Shown piece after piece: positions 32,829 through 41,177 of a stretch of 64,000 nt of DNA; position 1 is the first letter of the stretch, and each line of letters opens with the position of its first letter. Position numbers and translations under genes: made by a program. The DNA is from Planctomycetota bacterium (GTDB lineage: Bacteria; Planctomycetota; Phycisphaerae; UBA1845; UTPLA1). Location of the stretch: assembly GCA_003576905.1 (NCBI GenBank), contig QEVG01000024.1, forward strand, positions 31,122 to 95,121, written 5' to 3'. Under the pieces are notes generated by a model. That model worked only from the letters and a program-made list of their open reading frames with translations, had not been told where the DNA came from and made no database searches.

Positions 32829-34860
32829 GGGCCGACTCCTTCCCGTCCGCGCCGATCACGCCCTTGATCTCTCCGCAGCGAAGCATCTTCGAACCGAAAT
32901 ACGCGTTGCGAATCCCCGGATCGGCCTGAAGCCACCCGGCTCCCTTGTTGTCCAGCGCCATTGGACACCACGTGCGATACACCTTCGTGTCGCCGGCGTG
33001 CCCGAACGTCCGCAGGTACGTCTCCACCGCCCGGGTGATTTCCGGCAGACGTAGCCGCAGGGCGTCGATCGCCGCGTCCCGCGTATCGGGGACGGCATCG
33101 GCGATTCTTCGCATGAGCTGCGTCCAGTGTGCTGCGTCATCACCTGAGAGACCATCCGGTGCTGCATCGGCTGCGCGCTGCTTCAGCCTGTCGGCGGCCG
33201 CGCGTGCCTTTTCGATGTCATCCGCGGCGAGCGCCGCCGTGAACTCCATGTACGCCGCAAGGACCGGCCCGCTCCGCGTGTGGTATGCGGCGCCTTTGAC
33301 GGCACGCATGACGATCGAACGCAGCGCGTCATCCGCGCCGGCCTTGGAAACCGGGGGTTCGGCCGGGGGCTGCATCATGCTCGGGTGGGCCTGAATCTGC
33401 ATGGCCGAGTCGATCTGAATCGCTCCGCGTGTCACGACCCGTTCGCCCTCACGCAGGCCGGATTGAATGACGTACCAATCGCCGGCGCGCGGGCCGAGTT
33501 CCACGACGCGACACTCATACACCGGCCCCTGCTCATCCTGCGTTTCCGCGTACACAACCGCCCGGCGTCCCGTAAGGAGCACCGCGGTACCGGGAACCGC
33601 CAGGGCCCCTCCGCCCGCGCCGACGGCCGCGAAGCCAAGCGAATCCGCGGTGACGAGATCCATCCCGCACTTGTCGCACTGCGCCGGTCCCTCTTTCACG
33701 ATTTCCGGGTGCATCGGGCAGATCCACTTTCCGGCAAGCTCATTTCCGACGACGCGGCCGTCGGCGCCGAGCTTCACGTGGACGTGCCCGCGCACAAACA
33801 TGCCCGGCCGAAGTTCGAGATTGGGGTTCTCCAGGTTGACGCGGACCTTGACCGTGCGCGTCGATTCGTTGAGCAAGGGATCGATGTAGGAGATCCGCCC
33901 GTCGAAGGTTCGACCGGGGTAAGACTCCGTCTCAAAGCGGACCGGCTGGCCCGGCCGGAGAAACTGAACGTCGAGTTCATAGGCATCCAGCATGACCCAG
34001 AGCCGATGGAGGTCGACGACGGTGAACAGCCGGGTGCCGGTCTCGACGTACATTCCCTGGTAGCCCTGACGCTCGACGACCCATCCCTCCATCGGCGCAT
34101 CCAGGCGCATGTGGTCAGAGGGGCGGCGATCGCGCGAAAGTCGTTCGATCTCATCCTTCGGAATGCCCCACAGTTCGAGCTTTCGTTTTGCGGCGTCCAG
34201 TACGGACTGGGCATTCGCCAGGGCCGCCCCGCCCATCGAGGTGGAGCGCTCGACCGAATCCAGCGCGAGAAGGAACTCCCGCTGGGCGACGAGCAACTCG
34301 GGGCTGTAAATCTCGGCGAGGTGGTCGCCCTTGCGGACGAGAATGCCCGTGTAATCGACAAAGAGCCGATCGATGCGGCCCGGGATGTAGCTGCTGATGT
34401 AGGTGAGCTGCGTTTCGTCAATGGCCACCTTTCCGACCAACTGAATCTCGTGCTCGATTTCGCGATGGCGCACTTCGGTGGTCTCAACGCGTGCCAGTAC
34501 TCTGGCCCTCTCCGACAGGGGCATGCGCGCGGTTCCAGATGCGCCGTCATCACCCGCGCCGACCGGAATCAGGTCCATGAAACAGATGGGACACTGCCCG
34601 AACTTCGGCAATTTGATCTGAGGGTGCATCGAGCACGTCCAGGACGTTGCGGCCGCGGTCGCCTGCCCCGCCGTCGCCTCGCCGGAATCCTTCGGGCCAG
34701 CGGTGATTCGCGCGAGGACGAATACCGCCGCCAACACGATCGCGATCAGAAGCGCCTGTGCGAAGCGGCTGCGCCACGCGTAAAAGGCCATATCGGCCGG
34801 CCAGCTTGCCGGTCGCCCTTGACCCGAACCCGCGTGCGTCGATCTCTTTTCATTCGACAT
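32821..34860 (-). CDS. cusB: RND efflux periplasmic adaptor, CusB type, with two heavy-metal-binding motifs
   Basis: 679 residues from the ATG at 34860, which has GGGAG seven bases upstream; the frame stays open to 34929. One N-terminal membrane helix (FAQALLIAIVLAAVFVLA) anchors it. Two copies of the metal-binding motif are seen, CSMHPQIKLPKFGQCPIC near residue 75 and CPMHPEIVKEGPAQCDKC near 385. Between them are barrel-sandwich and helical-hairpin parts of a membrane-fusion protein (IDRLFVDYTGILVRKGDHL, YSPELLVAQREFLLAL). The C-terminal third (about 500-679) is an extra domain containing VYRTWCPMALDNKGAGWLQ, resembling DUF3347-type or YHS-like metal-binding tails. It links the pump to the outer-membrane channel. 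Confidence 0.93.
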   Translation of the reverse strand: MSNEKRSTHAGSGQGRPASWPADMAFYAWRSRFAQALLIAIVLAAVFVLARITAGPKDSGEATAGQATAAATSWTCSMHPQIKLPKFGQCPICFMDLIPVGAGDDGASGTARMPLSERARVLARVETTEVRHREIEHEIQLVGKVAIDETQLTYISSYIPGRIDRLFVDYTGILVRKGDHLAEIYSPELLVAQREFLLALDSVERSTSMGGAALANAQSVLDAAKRKLELWGIPKDEIERLSRDRRPSDHMRLDAPMEGWVVERQGYQGMYVETGTRLFTVVDLHRLWVMLDAYELDVQFLRPGQPVRFETESYPGRTFDGRISYIDPLLNESTRTVKVRVNLENPNLELRPGMFVRGHVHVKLGADGRVVGNELAGKWICPMHPEIVKEGPAQCDKCGMDLVTADSLGFAAVGAGGGALAVPGTAVLLTGRRAVVYAETQDEQGPVYECRVVELGPRAGDWYVIQSGLREGERVVTRGAIQIDSAMQIQAHPSMMQPPAEPPVSKAGADDALRSIVMRAVKGAAYHTRSGPVLAAYMEFTAALAADDIEKARAAADRLKQRAADAAPDGLSGDDAAHWTQLMRRIADAVPDTRDAAIDALRLRLPEITRAVETYLRTFGHAGDTKVYRTWCPMALDNKGAGWLQADPGIRNAYFGSKMLRCGEIKGVIGADGKESAHE

Positions 34861-36463
34861 GGTTGATCTCCCGGCCTTCCGAAGCGGAAATGCCTCGCAT
34901 GGATTCTTCATGTTCCCCGGCCGTTGCATCCGGCGGACGGGCCGTTGCCGCCGGCTGCGTGGTGGGCGCGTTCAATGCCACCGCCCCGCCGGCGGCCCGT
35001 TCGAGTTCCGCGACGCTGATGAGATACGCCCGCAGAAAATCGAGCATCTTCTGCCGGGTATCGATGAGGTCTTCCTGCGTCTGGAGGTAAAGGGTCAGAT
35101 TGGTCTGACCGGCCACGTAGGATTGGCGAGCCAGTTCGAGATTTCGATCCACCTCGGGCAGGATCACTTCTTTGTAGAGCGCGAGCTGGTCTCGGGACTC
35201 CGCGAGCTTCGCCAGGGACGCGCGAATGTCGCGAATCACATCGTGCAGCCGCGCGTCGTATTGCGCAAGGCGCTGCTGATAATCATGGATAGCCGCCGCC
35301 GACTGGGCCTGGCCCCAGTCGAAAATGGGCAGTTCAAGCTCAATCATCGGCCCAAGGGTGTATTTCACCTCGCGAGGCGACGTCGCCCGGTCACTGAAGC
35401 GCGGCAGGCTCGGCATGGCCGTTTCGCCGGACAGCCCCTGCTCGATTCCATCGGCCGCGGCGTCAAACACCCGCGAACGCAAGCTCGGCCCCGACGAACG
35501 CGGCGCCGGGGCGCGCTCGAAAGTGAAGCCCAGCGCCAGATCCGGCCAGCCTTCGCGCTGCGCCAGCGTGATCCGCCGAAGGGCCGATTCCGCCTCCCAC
35601 TCCGCCGCCTTAAGGTCGAGCCGATGCTCCCCTGCCGCAATTACAATCGGCATCTCCTCGCCGGGCGGCGGCGGTACAGGGCGCGTCTCGTCGAGCGGCG
35701 CGACATCCCATTCAGTCGAGGCCTCCGGCAGGCCCATGATCCGAAGAAGCTCATACTTCTTCTCCCTCAGTTGCGTCTCCATCGCCAGGCGTTCGGAGCG
35801 AAGCCGCTCGTGCCGGATGCGCGACACGCTCACCTCGACCTGCGTCGCCCGGCCCGCCGCCTGGCTGATCTCGATGATGCTCGTCGACTGGCGGATCAGT
35901 TCCATGTTGGCGTCGAGCAGCTCGATCGCGCGGCGGGAAAACTGAATTTCGACGTAGGTTCTCTTCACATCGGCAGTCACGGCTACCGCGCGGTCGGCCA
36001 CGCGCAGCACCGCGCTCTGAAGCTCGGCCGTGGCGACCTCGGACCGGGCAGGAATCAACCACAAGTCCTGAAGCGGTTGCATCGGCAGCGCATTGGCCCG
36101 AAGCATTGCCCGCCCGCCCCCGGAAGGAAACATCATCATGAAGTTAATCACCGGGTTGGACAGCAGGCCCGCCTGGACGAGCTCCGCCTGGGCACGCCCG
36201 ATCGTCGCCAGATCGGCGCGGAGTTCCCGGTTGTTTCGGAGAGCCGCGTCTGTGGCATCATCGAGGGCCAGCACCTCGCCTGGCTTCCACGCGGGAGGCG
36301 ACTTGTCCCATTCCGTGTCCCAGTCCGGGCGAACGCCCGTCCGCTGCCCGACGAGGTCCCTTGCTTCATCGACCTTCGGGGCCGGATCGAGACTCGTGCA
36401 GCCCGCGACGATTACGGCGAGCCCCAGGCCCGCAGATCTGCGTTGGTAAAACATCTTGAGCAC
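34850..36463 (-). CDS. TolC/CusC-family outer-membrane efflux channel, lipoprotein
   Basis: 537 residues. The N-terminus ends in the lipobox LAVIVAGC (Cys about 22). The body has the duplicated long helices of TolC-like proteins (TDAALRNNRELRADLATIGRAQAELVQAGL; later YDARLHDVIRDIRASLAKLAESRDQL and NLELARQSYVAGQTNLTLYLQTQEDLI). It forms the exit duct of the CusAB pump. The stop overlaps the start of cusB by 11 bases, and the Cys-rich small protein gene lies 130 bases upstream. The C-terminal 40 residues are low in complexity. Confidence 0.92.
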   Translation of the reverse strand: MLKMFYQRRSAGLGLAVIVAGCTSLDPAPKVDEARDLVGQRTGVRPDWDTEWDKSPPAWKPGEVLALDDATDAALRNNRELRADLATIGRAQAELVQAGLLSNPVINFMMMFPSGGGRAMLRANALPMQPLQDLWLIPARSEVATAELQSAVLRVADRAVAVTADVKRTYVEIQFSRRAIELLDANMELIRQSTSIIEISQAAGRATQVEVSVSRIRHERLRSERLAMETQLREKKYELLRIMGLPEASTEWDVAPLDETRPVPPPPGEEMPIVIAAGEHRLDLKAAEWEAESALRRITLAQREGWPDLALGFTFERAPAPRSSGPSLRSRVFDAAADGIEQGLSGETAMPSLPRFSDRATSPREVKYTLGPMIELELPIFDWGQAQSAAAIHDYQQRLAQYDARLHDVIRDIRASLAKLAESRDQLALYKEVILPEVDRNLELARQSYVAGQTNLTLYLQTQEDLIDTRQKMLDFLRAYLISVAELERAAGGAVALNAPTTQPAATARPPDATAGEHEESMRGISASEGREINHVE

Positions 36464-36593
36464 TCGCGTCTGTCGAAGTTTGTCTGCGCGGAAACACGTG
36501 GCAGTCGTACGCGCCGGCCGCTAAACGGACTGGCGGCGCGCGGGCACGCGGCGCGCGAGGGCCGCGCGGCGATAGTAAGCGCGTTGGATGTTG

Positions 36594-36989
36594 TCAGATC
36601 AGTAGCGTGGTGACCGACAGGACCGCCGAATCCGGCGGCGGCGTGTGGAAGGGATGGGATCGAAAGCCGCGAACAGGAGCCACAACCGCATCAGCCGGCT
36701 CGCTCAGTGCAAGGGCCGCGAAGATCGGTCGCGCGCCTTCGGTTAAATGCGTCGGGGCCGCAGGAATCGTCGGCGCCTTATCGCCGCAGGGACAGACGAC
36801 CCACTCGATCGGCAGCGGGCTCGATTCCTGCGCAGGCGTTTCGCAACCGCACTGGCATGCCTTGGCGCTTTTGCAGCAGCAGCATGGTGCCGGCGCAGCG
36901 CCCGTCGCTTTCGCCGCGATACGCGGCACGACCGCGAACGTCGAAAGCTGCCAGAGCACGCAGGCAAGTATGACGGGCAATCGACCCAT
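36594..36989 (-). CDS. Cys-rich secreted small protein leading the efflux operon
   Basis: 131 residues. A signal peptide (MGRLPVILACVLWQLSTFAVV) is followed by a Cys-rich segment with CCCCKSAKACQCGC (about residues 36-49) and later VVCPCGD. The many thiolates and the position directly before the Cus-type genes suggest a periplasmic copper or silver sensor, buffer or chaperone; I cannot name a family. The predicted -10 box ends six bases before the ATG, so the mRNA is probably leaderless. The C-terminus HTPPPDSAVLSVTTLLI is hydrophobic. Confidence 0.65.
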   Translation of the reverse strand: MGRLPVILACVLWQLSTFAVVPRIAAKATGAAPAPCCCCKSAKACQCGCETPAQESSPLPIEWVVCPCGDKAPTIPAAPTHLTEGARPIFAALALSEPADAVVAPVRGFRSHPFHTPPPDSAVLSVTTLLI

Positions 36990-36995
36990 ACGTTT

Positions 36996-37024
36996 ATTCT
37001 AACGGCGGGATTGACGTCCTTCAA
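36996..37024 (-). promoter_or_regulatory. Promoter of the Cys-rich/cus operon, probably leaderless
   Basis: On the minus strand TTGAAG (37019-37024) and TAGAAT (36996-37001) are spaced by exactly 17 bases. The ATG at 36989 begins seven bases beyond the -10 box, about where transcription should start. No metal-regulator (CueR-type, 19-base spacer) geometry is evident. Confidence 0.6.
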
Positions 37025-37170
37025 CGATCGACCGACCGTGCGGCCAACTGCTCGATCCACCGCCGGATCCGGCACACCGGGTTGGTACACGCAGCCGGCG
37101 CATGCACCCCACCGGACGTTGGCATGTCGCCGCCCCCCGCATTGCGGCCGAAGTCAACGAATGAGGAAGC

Positions 37171-38100
37171 TCACTTGGGCAGCAGGATTCGGCGGCCGGA
37201 ACGGCGGCGTTTTCCGTCGGCCGACTTTGCCACCGTCTTTTCAGGCCGAGGCCGGGGATCGATTCCGGGCCGCGAGGGTGCCGGGCGTCTGCCGCGCGAC
37301 GCGGATTCGCCGATACCCCGAGCACCGCGTGACGCGGAGCGACCTCGCCGGCGCGGAAAGGACAGTTCCGCATCCGGCCCCGCTTCGGAGAGCTTGTAAA
37401 GGTGGCGGACTTCCTCGGGCATTAACCTGCGAAAACCGCCCAACGGCACCTTGGCGATCGACAGCTTCCCGATGCGAATTAATGTCATCCGGCGGACGTT
37501 GTGCCCGGTCTTGGCAAGCATTCGCCGGATTTCGCGATTGCGCCCCTCGCGGAGCGTGATCTCCAGCACGGCCTTGGTCTTCTGCCTGTGAATGATGGTG
37601 ATCTGCGCCGGGGAGGTCTTCCCCTCGGACAGCCAGACGCCGGCCCGCAGTTTTTCGAGAACGGCCTCGGCCGGCATTCCAGCCACTTCGACGCGGTAGG
37701 TCTTCGGCGCGCCGTAGCGCGGGTGCGTCAGCTTCTGTGCCAGTGCTCCGTCATTGGTCAGGATCAGGAGGCCGGTCGAATCAGCGTCGAGCCGGCCGAC
37801 CGGGTACACCCGCTCGCGCACGCCCACGAGCAAATCCACGGCTCTTCGACGTCCGCCCTGCTCGACGTTTGTGCAGAAGACGTTCTTCGGTTTATTGAGG
37901 AGATAATAGACGTGGGCCTCCGATCGAACCGGCTTGCCGTCGACGGCGATCCGATCCTGCGCGGGATCGACCAGGATCGGAAGCGCGCGGGTCACCTCGC
38001 CGTTGACCGAGACCCGTCCATCCACGACGAGCTGTTCACAGGCCCGCCGCGATCCATACCCGGCCGCGGCGAGAACGCGTTGAATTCGCTGTTGTGCCAT
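37171..38100 (-). CDS. rluB: rRNA pseudouridine synthase, RluB/RsuA family
   Basis: 309 residues. An N-terminal S4 RNA-binding domain (RIQRVLAAAGYGSRRACEQLVVDGRVSVNG) precedes the catalytic domain. The catalytic motif PVGRLDADSTGLLILTNDG contains the invariant Asp, and LREGRNREIRRMLAKTGHNVRRM is the C-terminal signature of this family. Modification of 23S rRNA helix 89 (RluB) is likelier than 16S (RsuA), but the two cannot be separated with certainty by eye. The last 70 residues are a basic Arg/Ser-rich tail, probably disordered. Confidence 0.92.
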   Translation of the reverse strand: MAQQRIQRVLAAAGYGSRRACEQLVVDGRVSVNGEVTRALPILVDPAQDRIAVDGKPVRSEAHVYYLLNKPKNVFCTNVEQGGRRRAVDLLVGVRERVYPVGRLDADSTGLLILTNDGALAQKLTHPRYGAPKTYRVEVAGMPAEAVLEKLRAGVWLSEGKTSPAQITIIHRQKTKAVLEITLREGRNREIRRMLAKTGHNVRRMTLIRIGKLSIAKVPLGGFRRLMPEEVRHLYKLSEAGPDAELSFPRRRGRSASRGARGIGESASRGRRPAPSRPGIDPRPRPEKTVAKSADGKRRRSGRRILLPK

Positions 38101-38151
38101 GGCGGGATTGTACCGGCGAGGCTACCGTAGGACGAACACGCCCGAAGCCCT

Positions 38152-39069
38152 TCAGAACGAGGCGCCGGCCTGCACGGCGGCGCGCGCGGGACGGGGCGAC
38201 ATGCGCTCAAGCAATGGCTTGTCAGGCGTGTAATCGATCATGCGCACCGCGGCCACGGTGCGTGCCGCGTCCAGGGGCCGTAAAGGACGTATGCCCTGCT
38301 GTTCTGCGAAGAATGCAGCGGCCGTCTGTGGAATCCGCCGGTGGCCCATGTCGTCTATGAGCTTGCCGCGAACGAGCCTGAACCCACGCGACTGGTACCA
38401 GGCGACGGCCTCTTCCGACTCGCGCCTGCATGCGGGCAGATCGCCCTGTCCGATGAACACCGCGACGGGCACGCGGTCACGATAGGATGCGACCGTGTCA
38501 TCGGACATCAACGCCGCGGAGAAGTTCGATAGACGCGTCGCGATGCAGGTGAAATACTCCGGATGGCGATTGGGAATGTAGTGGGCCATGTATCCGCCGC
38601 AGGACCAGCTTGTCGCGAGAACGCGCCGATGATCGGCCTGGGTCGTGGAAAAGACGTGATCCATGACAGCGAGGACGATTCGCCGATCCCGGAGAACGTA
38701 CTCATGCTCGCGCGTCAGCGGATACTCCATGAACGAATCGGAAGTGGCCAGCTCCGGGGCACAGATGATGTAGCCGTAGGTGTCGGCTTCCTGTTCCCAC
38801 TCGCGTTCCTGGGGAAGGGCATTGTCGTAAGGCTTCATGCCGTGAAAGGTCACGACAAGCGGCCACTTCACAGTCGGGCCGTCGGGATGGGCGCCGTTGG
38901 TGCGTACATACTGCGCCGGCAGATAGAGATGATAGACGGCTCGCGTCGTCGGCTCCTCGACCCGTCGGTAGAGGCCTTCGCCGCGAGGCTGTGGAACCGC
39001 GCATCCCGGCCCGAAGGCCGATAGTGCCACAATTGTGACACTCAAAACTGTTCCTTCGCCGATTCGCAT
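38152..39069 (-). CDS. Esterase/PHB-depolymerase-like alpha/beta hydrolase lipoprotein
   Basis: 305 residues from the ATG at 39069, with GGGAG five to eight bases upstream; the frame remains open to 39132. The N-terminus has a lipobox-like LSAFGPGC. The body shows WPLVVTFHGMKPYD (oxyanion region), the nucleophile context ATSWSCGGYMAHY and a C-terminal His in IDDMGHRRIP, consistent with a Ser-Asp-His triad. The nucleophile elbow reads SWSCGG, not the usual G-x-S-x-G, so activity should be tested, not assumed. Substrate unknown. It lies about 50 bases after the pseudouridine synthase start, on the same strand. Confidence 0.7.
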   Translation of the reverse strand: MRIGEGTVLSVTIVALSAFGPGCAVPQPRGEGLYRRVEEPTTRAVYHLYLPAQYVRTNGAHPDGPTVKWPLVVTFHGMKPYDNALPQEREWEQEADTYGYIICAPELATSDSFMEYPLTREHEYVLRDRRIVLAVMDHVFSTTQADHRRVLATSWSCGGYMAHYIPNRHPEYFTCIATRLSNFSAALMSDDTVASYRDRVPVAVFIGQGDLPACRRESEEAVAWYQSRGFRLVRGKLIDDMGHRRIPQTAAAFFAEQQGIRPLRPLDAARTVAAVRMIDYTPDKPLLERMSPRPARAAVQAGASF

Positions 39070-39454
39070 GAACTCTCCCAGAAAGCGTCCGCCGCACGCC
39101 GCAGGCGCAAACCCGCGCCGCCGGAACCACAATTTTCCGCCGCGGCATCGTCCGGGAGAGAAACGAACCCGCGCCGGTCGGACGACCCGATTCCCTTCAT
39201 GGCCCTGTCAGGGCTGACTTCAGATAAGCGGGGCATCCATGCGGGCCGTCGAGTGATTGTAACGAATCCCGCGTGTCCCGGCCGAACCCTCATGCGCAAA
39301 TCGGAACGATTCGATTGCACAAATGCCGTATGGCGCAGGCGTTAGGCGACAGGAGAGGGATTTCAGAATAACCGTCGAAATCGGCGGCGTCCCCCGGGAG
39401 CATTTCGATGGGCAATATGCCTCGGTACTGACACTGCACGAATTGGCCCCACCC
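39070..39454. other. Non-coding gap between TPR gene and esterase-like gene
   Basis: About 385 bases with no credible gene on either strand. It should contain the end of the TPR operon and the promoter of the esterase-like gene, but I see no clear terminator or promoter hexamers. A short 5-bp hairpin (GCCCT/AGGGC near 39202-39214) is the only structure noticed. Confidence 0.35.
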
Positions 39455-41152
39455 TTACTGGCCGGGCGGGGCGTTTCCGGCCATGGCCGATCGCGCCTGG
39501 TCGGCGTACTCCGAATCAGGGGCAATCTCGGTGACAAGCTGCCAGGTGGCCTGTGCCCGATCAATGAGGCCCATGTTCTGCAGGGCCAGCGCGAGATTGG
39601 CCTGGAAGGCGACGTTTGTCGGGTTACCGGCCACGGCGTGTTCGAAGTGCTCGACCGCCATCTCGAACTGGTGGCGCTGCACGAAGAGAAGCCCCAGTTG
39701 ATAGTGCAGATCGACGTAGTCCGGGCGGACGTCGACCGCCTGCTTGAGGACCTCCACCGCTTCATCCACGCGGTCCAGCTCGCTCAGCGCAAGGCCGAGC
39801 TTAATCAGGGCCTTCATGTACGCGGGGTTGATCTTCACCGCCTGCTGAAACGCCGCGACGGCGTCCTCGACCTGGCCTCTGTTCCGCAGGAGCAGACCAA
39901 GGCGATAGTGAAGGTCGGCGTGATTCGGATTCCGCTTGACGGCTTCGCGGAGACGCTCGATCTGCTGGGAGACCAGGTCCGAGGCGTGCGCCGGCTCGGA
40001 TGGCGGTTTTGCGGCCTCCGGCGCGGGCAGGAAGCGATTGGCCTGGCGGCTCGCGGCCGTCTTGAGGTGCATGCGCGCGACCTCAGAAAAGAGAAGCGTG
40101 CTGTTCGGCTCGATGTTGCGGGCCATCTCGAACGAAGCCAGGGCCTCCTCGGTGCGCCCCGCCGCGTGCTGGGCAACGCCGATGCCTACGTAGGCGGAGA
40201 GCAGTCGGTCGTTCAGCTCCAGCGCCGAGGAAAACCACTTTGCGGCCTGGTCGAACCGCCCCGCGCGAAGATGCTGCGTTCCCAGCTTGACGTTTGCTTC
40301 CAGGTAGTCGGGGGCCAGCTCGGCGGCACGACGATAGTTGGACGTCGCCGCCTCATCGTTGCCGACCCGCGCATAAAGATCGCCCAGCCTCAGGCGCGTA
40401 TCGGCGAAGTCGGGCTGCTGTTCGATCATCTTATGAAGATGCTCGATCGCCTCGCGAATCAGGCCGGCCTCCTCATAGGCGCTGACCACGTCGTTGTGCG
40501 CCGACCAGTTGTCCGGCTCGAGCGCGAGCGCCTGCTCGTAGCGCTGGATGGCCTCCTGGTGGCGGCCCGCTCGCAGATAGAGATTGGCGAGCGTGAGCTG
40601 TAGATCGGTCTGCTGCGGGTCGAGTTCGCACAGCGCCGTATAGTGCTCGATGGCCCCTTCGACGCGGTTTTCGCGAAGGCACATGGCGGCCAGGCGCTCG
40701 TGGGCGTTGCGCAAAGTCGGACAGACGTTCAGCGCATCCTGGTAATACCGTGCCGCCTCGCTCTCGCGACCCGCCCGCTCGTGACAGTAGCCGAGGCAAA
40801 AGAGAATGGCCGGGCTGGAAGGATCGGCTTTCTGGGCGATGCGCAAATGCTCCAGGGCCGGTTCGACCTGGCCCAGGGCGTCCAGCGCGCAGGCCAGCCC
40901 GACGCGCGCGGCGGGGTGGCCCGGGTCGGCGCGAAGGACGAACTCGAACTGCGTCCGCGCAAGGCCCGGCTGATCGGCGCGGAGGTACTTTCCGCCGAGG
41001 CGCGTGCGCGCGGCCACGTTGTCGGGCTCGTTGCGAACGACGTATTCCAGGTCCTCGATGGATTCGCCGGAGTTCGTGCCGAGCACCGCGTCAAACGCGC
41101 CGACGAGATGGGCGATCAGCCCGCGGCCGAGGATTTCGAGAAGATAGGACAT
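39455..41152 (-). CDS. TPR-repeat protein
   Basis: 565 residues made almost entirely of 34-residue tetratricopeptide repeats (for example DPGHPAARVGLACALDALGQVEPALEHL and NPNHADLHYRLGLLLRNRGQVEDAVAAFQQAV). At least 13 repeats can be counted. The N-terminus SYLLEILGRGLIAHLVGAFDAVL is amphipathic and is not a clear signal peptide. TPR arrays mediate protein-protein contacts, so a scaffold role is likely; the partner is unknown. A short Pro/Ala linker after about residue 365 divides the array in two. It is 25 bases downstream of a second TPR gene on the same strand. Confidence 0.85.
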   Translation of the reverse strand: MSYLLEILGRGLIAHLVGAFDAVLGTNSGESIEDLEYVVRNEPDNVAARTRLGGKYLRADQPGLARTQFEFVLRADPGHPAARVGLACALDALGQVEPALEHLRIAQKADPSSPAILFCLGYCHERAGRESEAARYYQDALNVCPTLRNAHERLAAMCLRENRVEGAIEHYTALCELDPQQTDLQLTLANLYLRAGRHQEAIQRYEQALALEPDNWSAHNDVVSAYEEAGLIREAIEHLHKMIEQQPDFADTRLRLGDLYARVGNDEAATSNYRRAAELAPDYLEANVKLGTQHLRAGRFDQAAKWFSSALELNDRLLSAYVGIGVAQHAAGRTEEALASFEMARNIEPNSTLLFSEVARMHLKTAASRQANRFLPAPEAAKPPSEPAHASDLVSQQIERLREAVKRNPNHADLHYRLGLLLRNRGQVEDAVAAFQQAVKINPAYMKALIKLGLALSELDRVDEAVEVLKQAVDVRPDYVDLHYQLGLLFVQRHQFEMAVEHFEHAVAGNPTNVAFQANLALALQNMGLIDRAQATWQLVTEIAPDSEYADQARSAMAGNAPPGQ

Positions 41153-41177
41153 GGTGCCCCCCAGATCCTTTTCGCCT

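Noticed and set aside
33280..34866. 528-codon open frame on the plus strand
   Set aside because: Antisense to cusB, whose metal-binding motifs fix the true strand.
34859..36613. 584-codon open frame on the plus strand
   Set aside because: It mirrors the TolC-family channel gene; its product is basic and of low complexity.
39323..40603. 426-codon open frame on the plus strand
   Set aside because: Antisense to the TPR protein at 39455-41152; repetitive opposite-strand reading explains its length.
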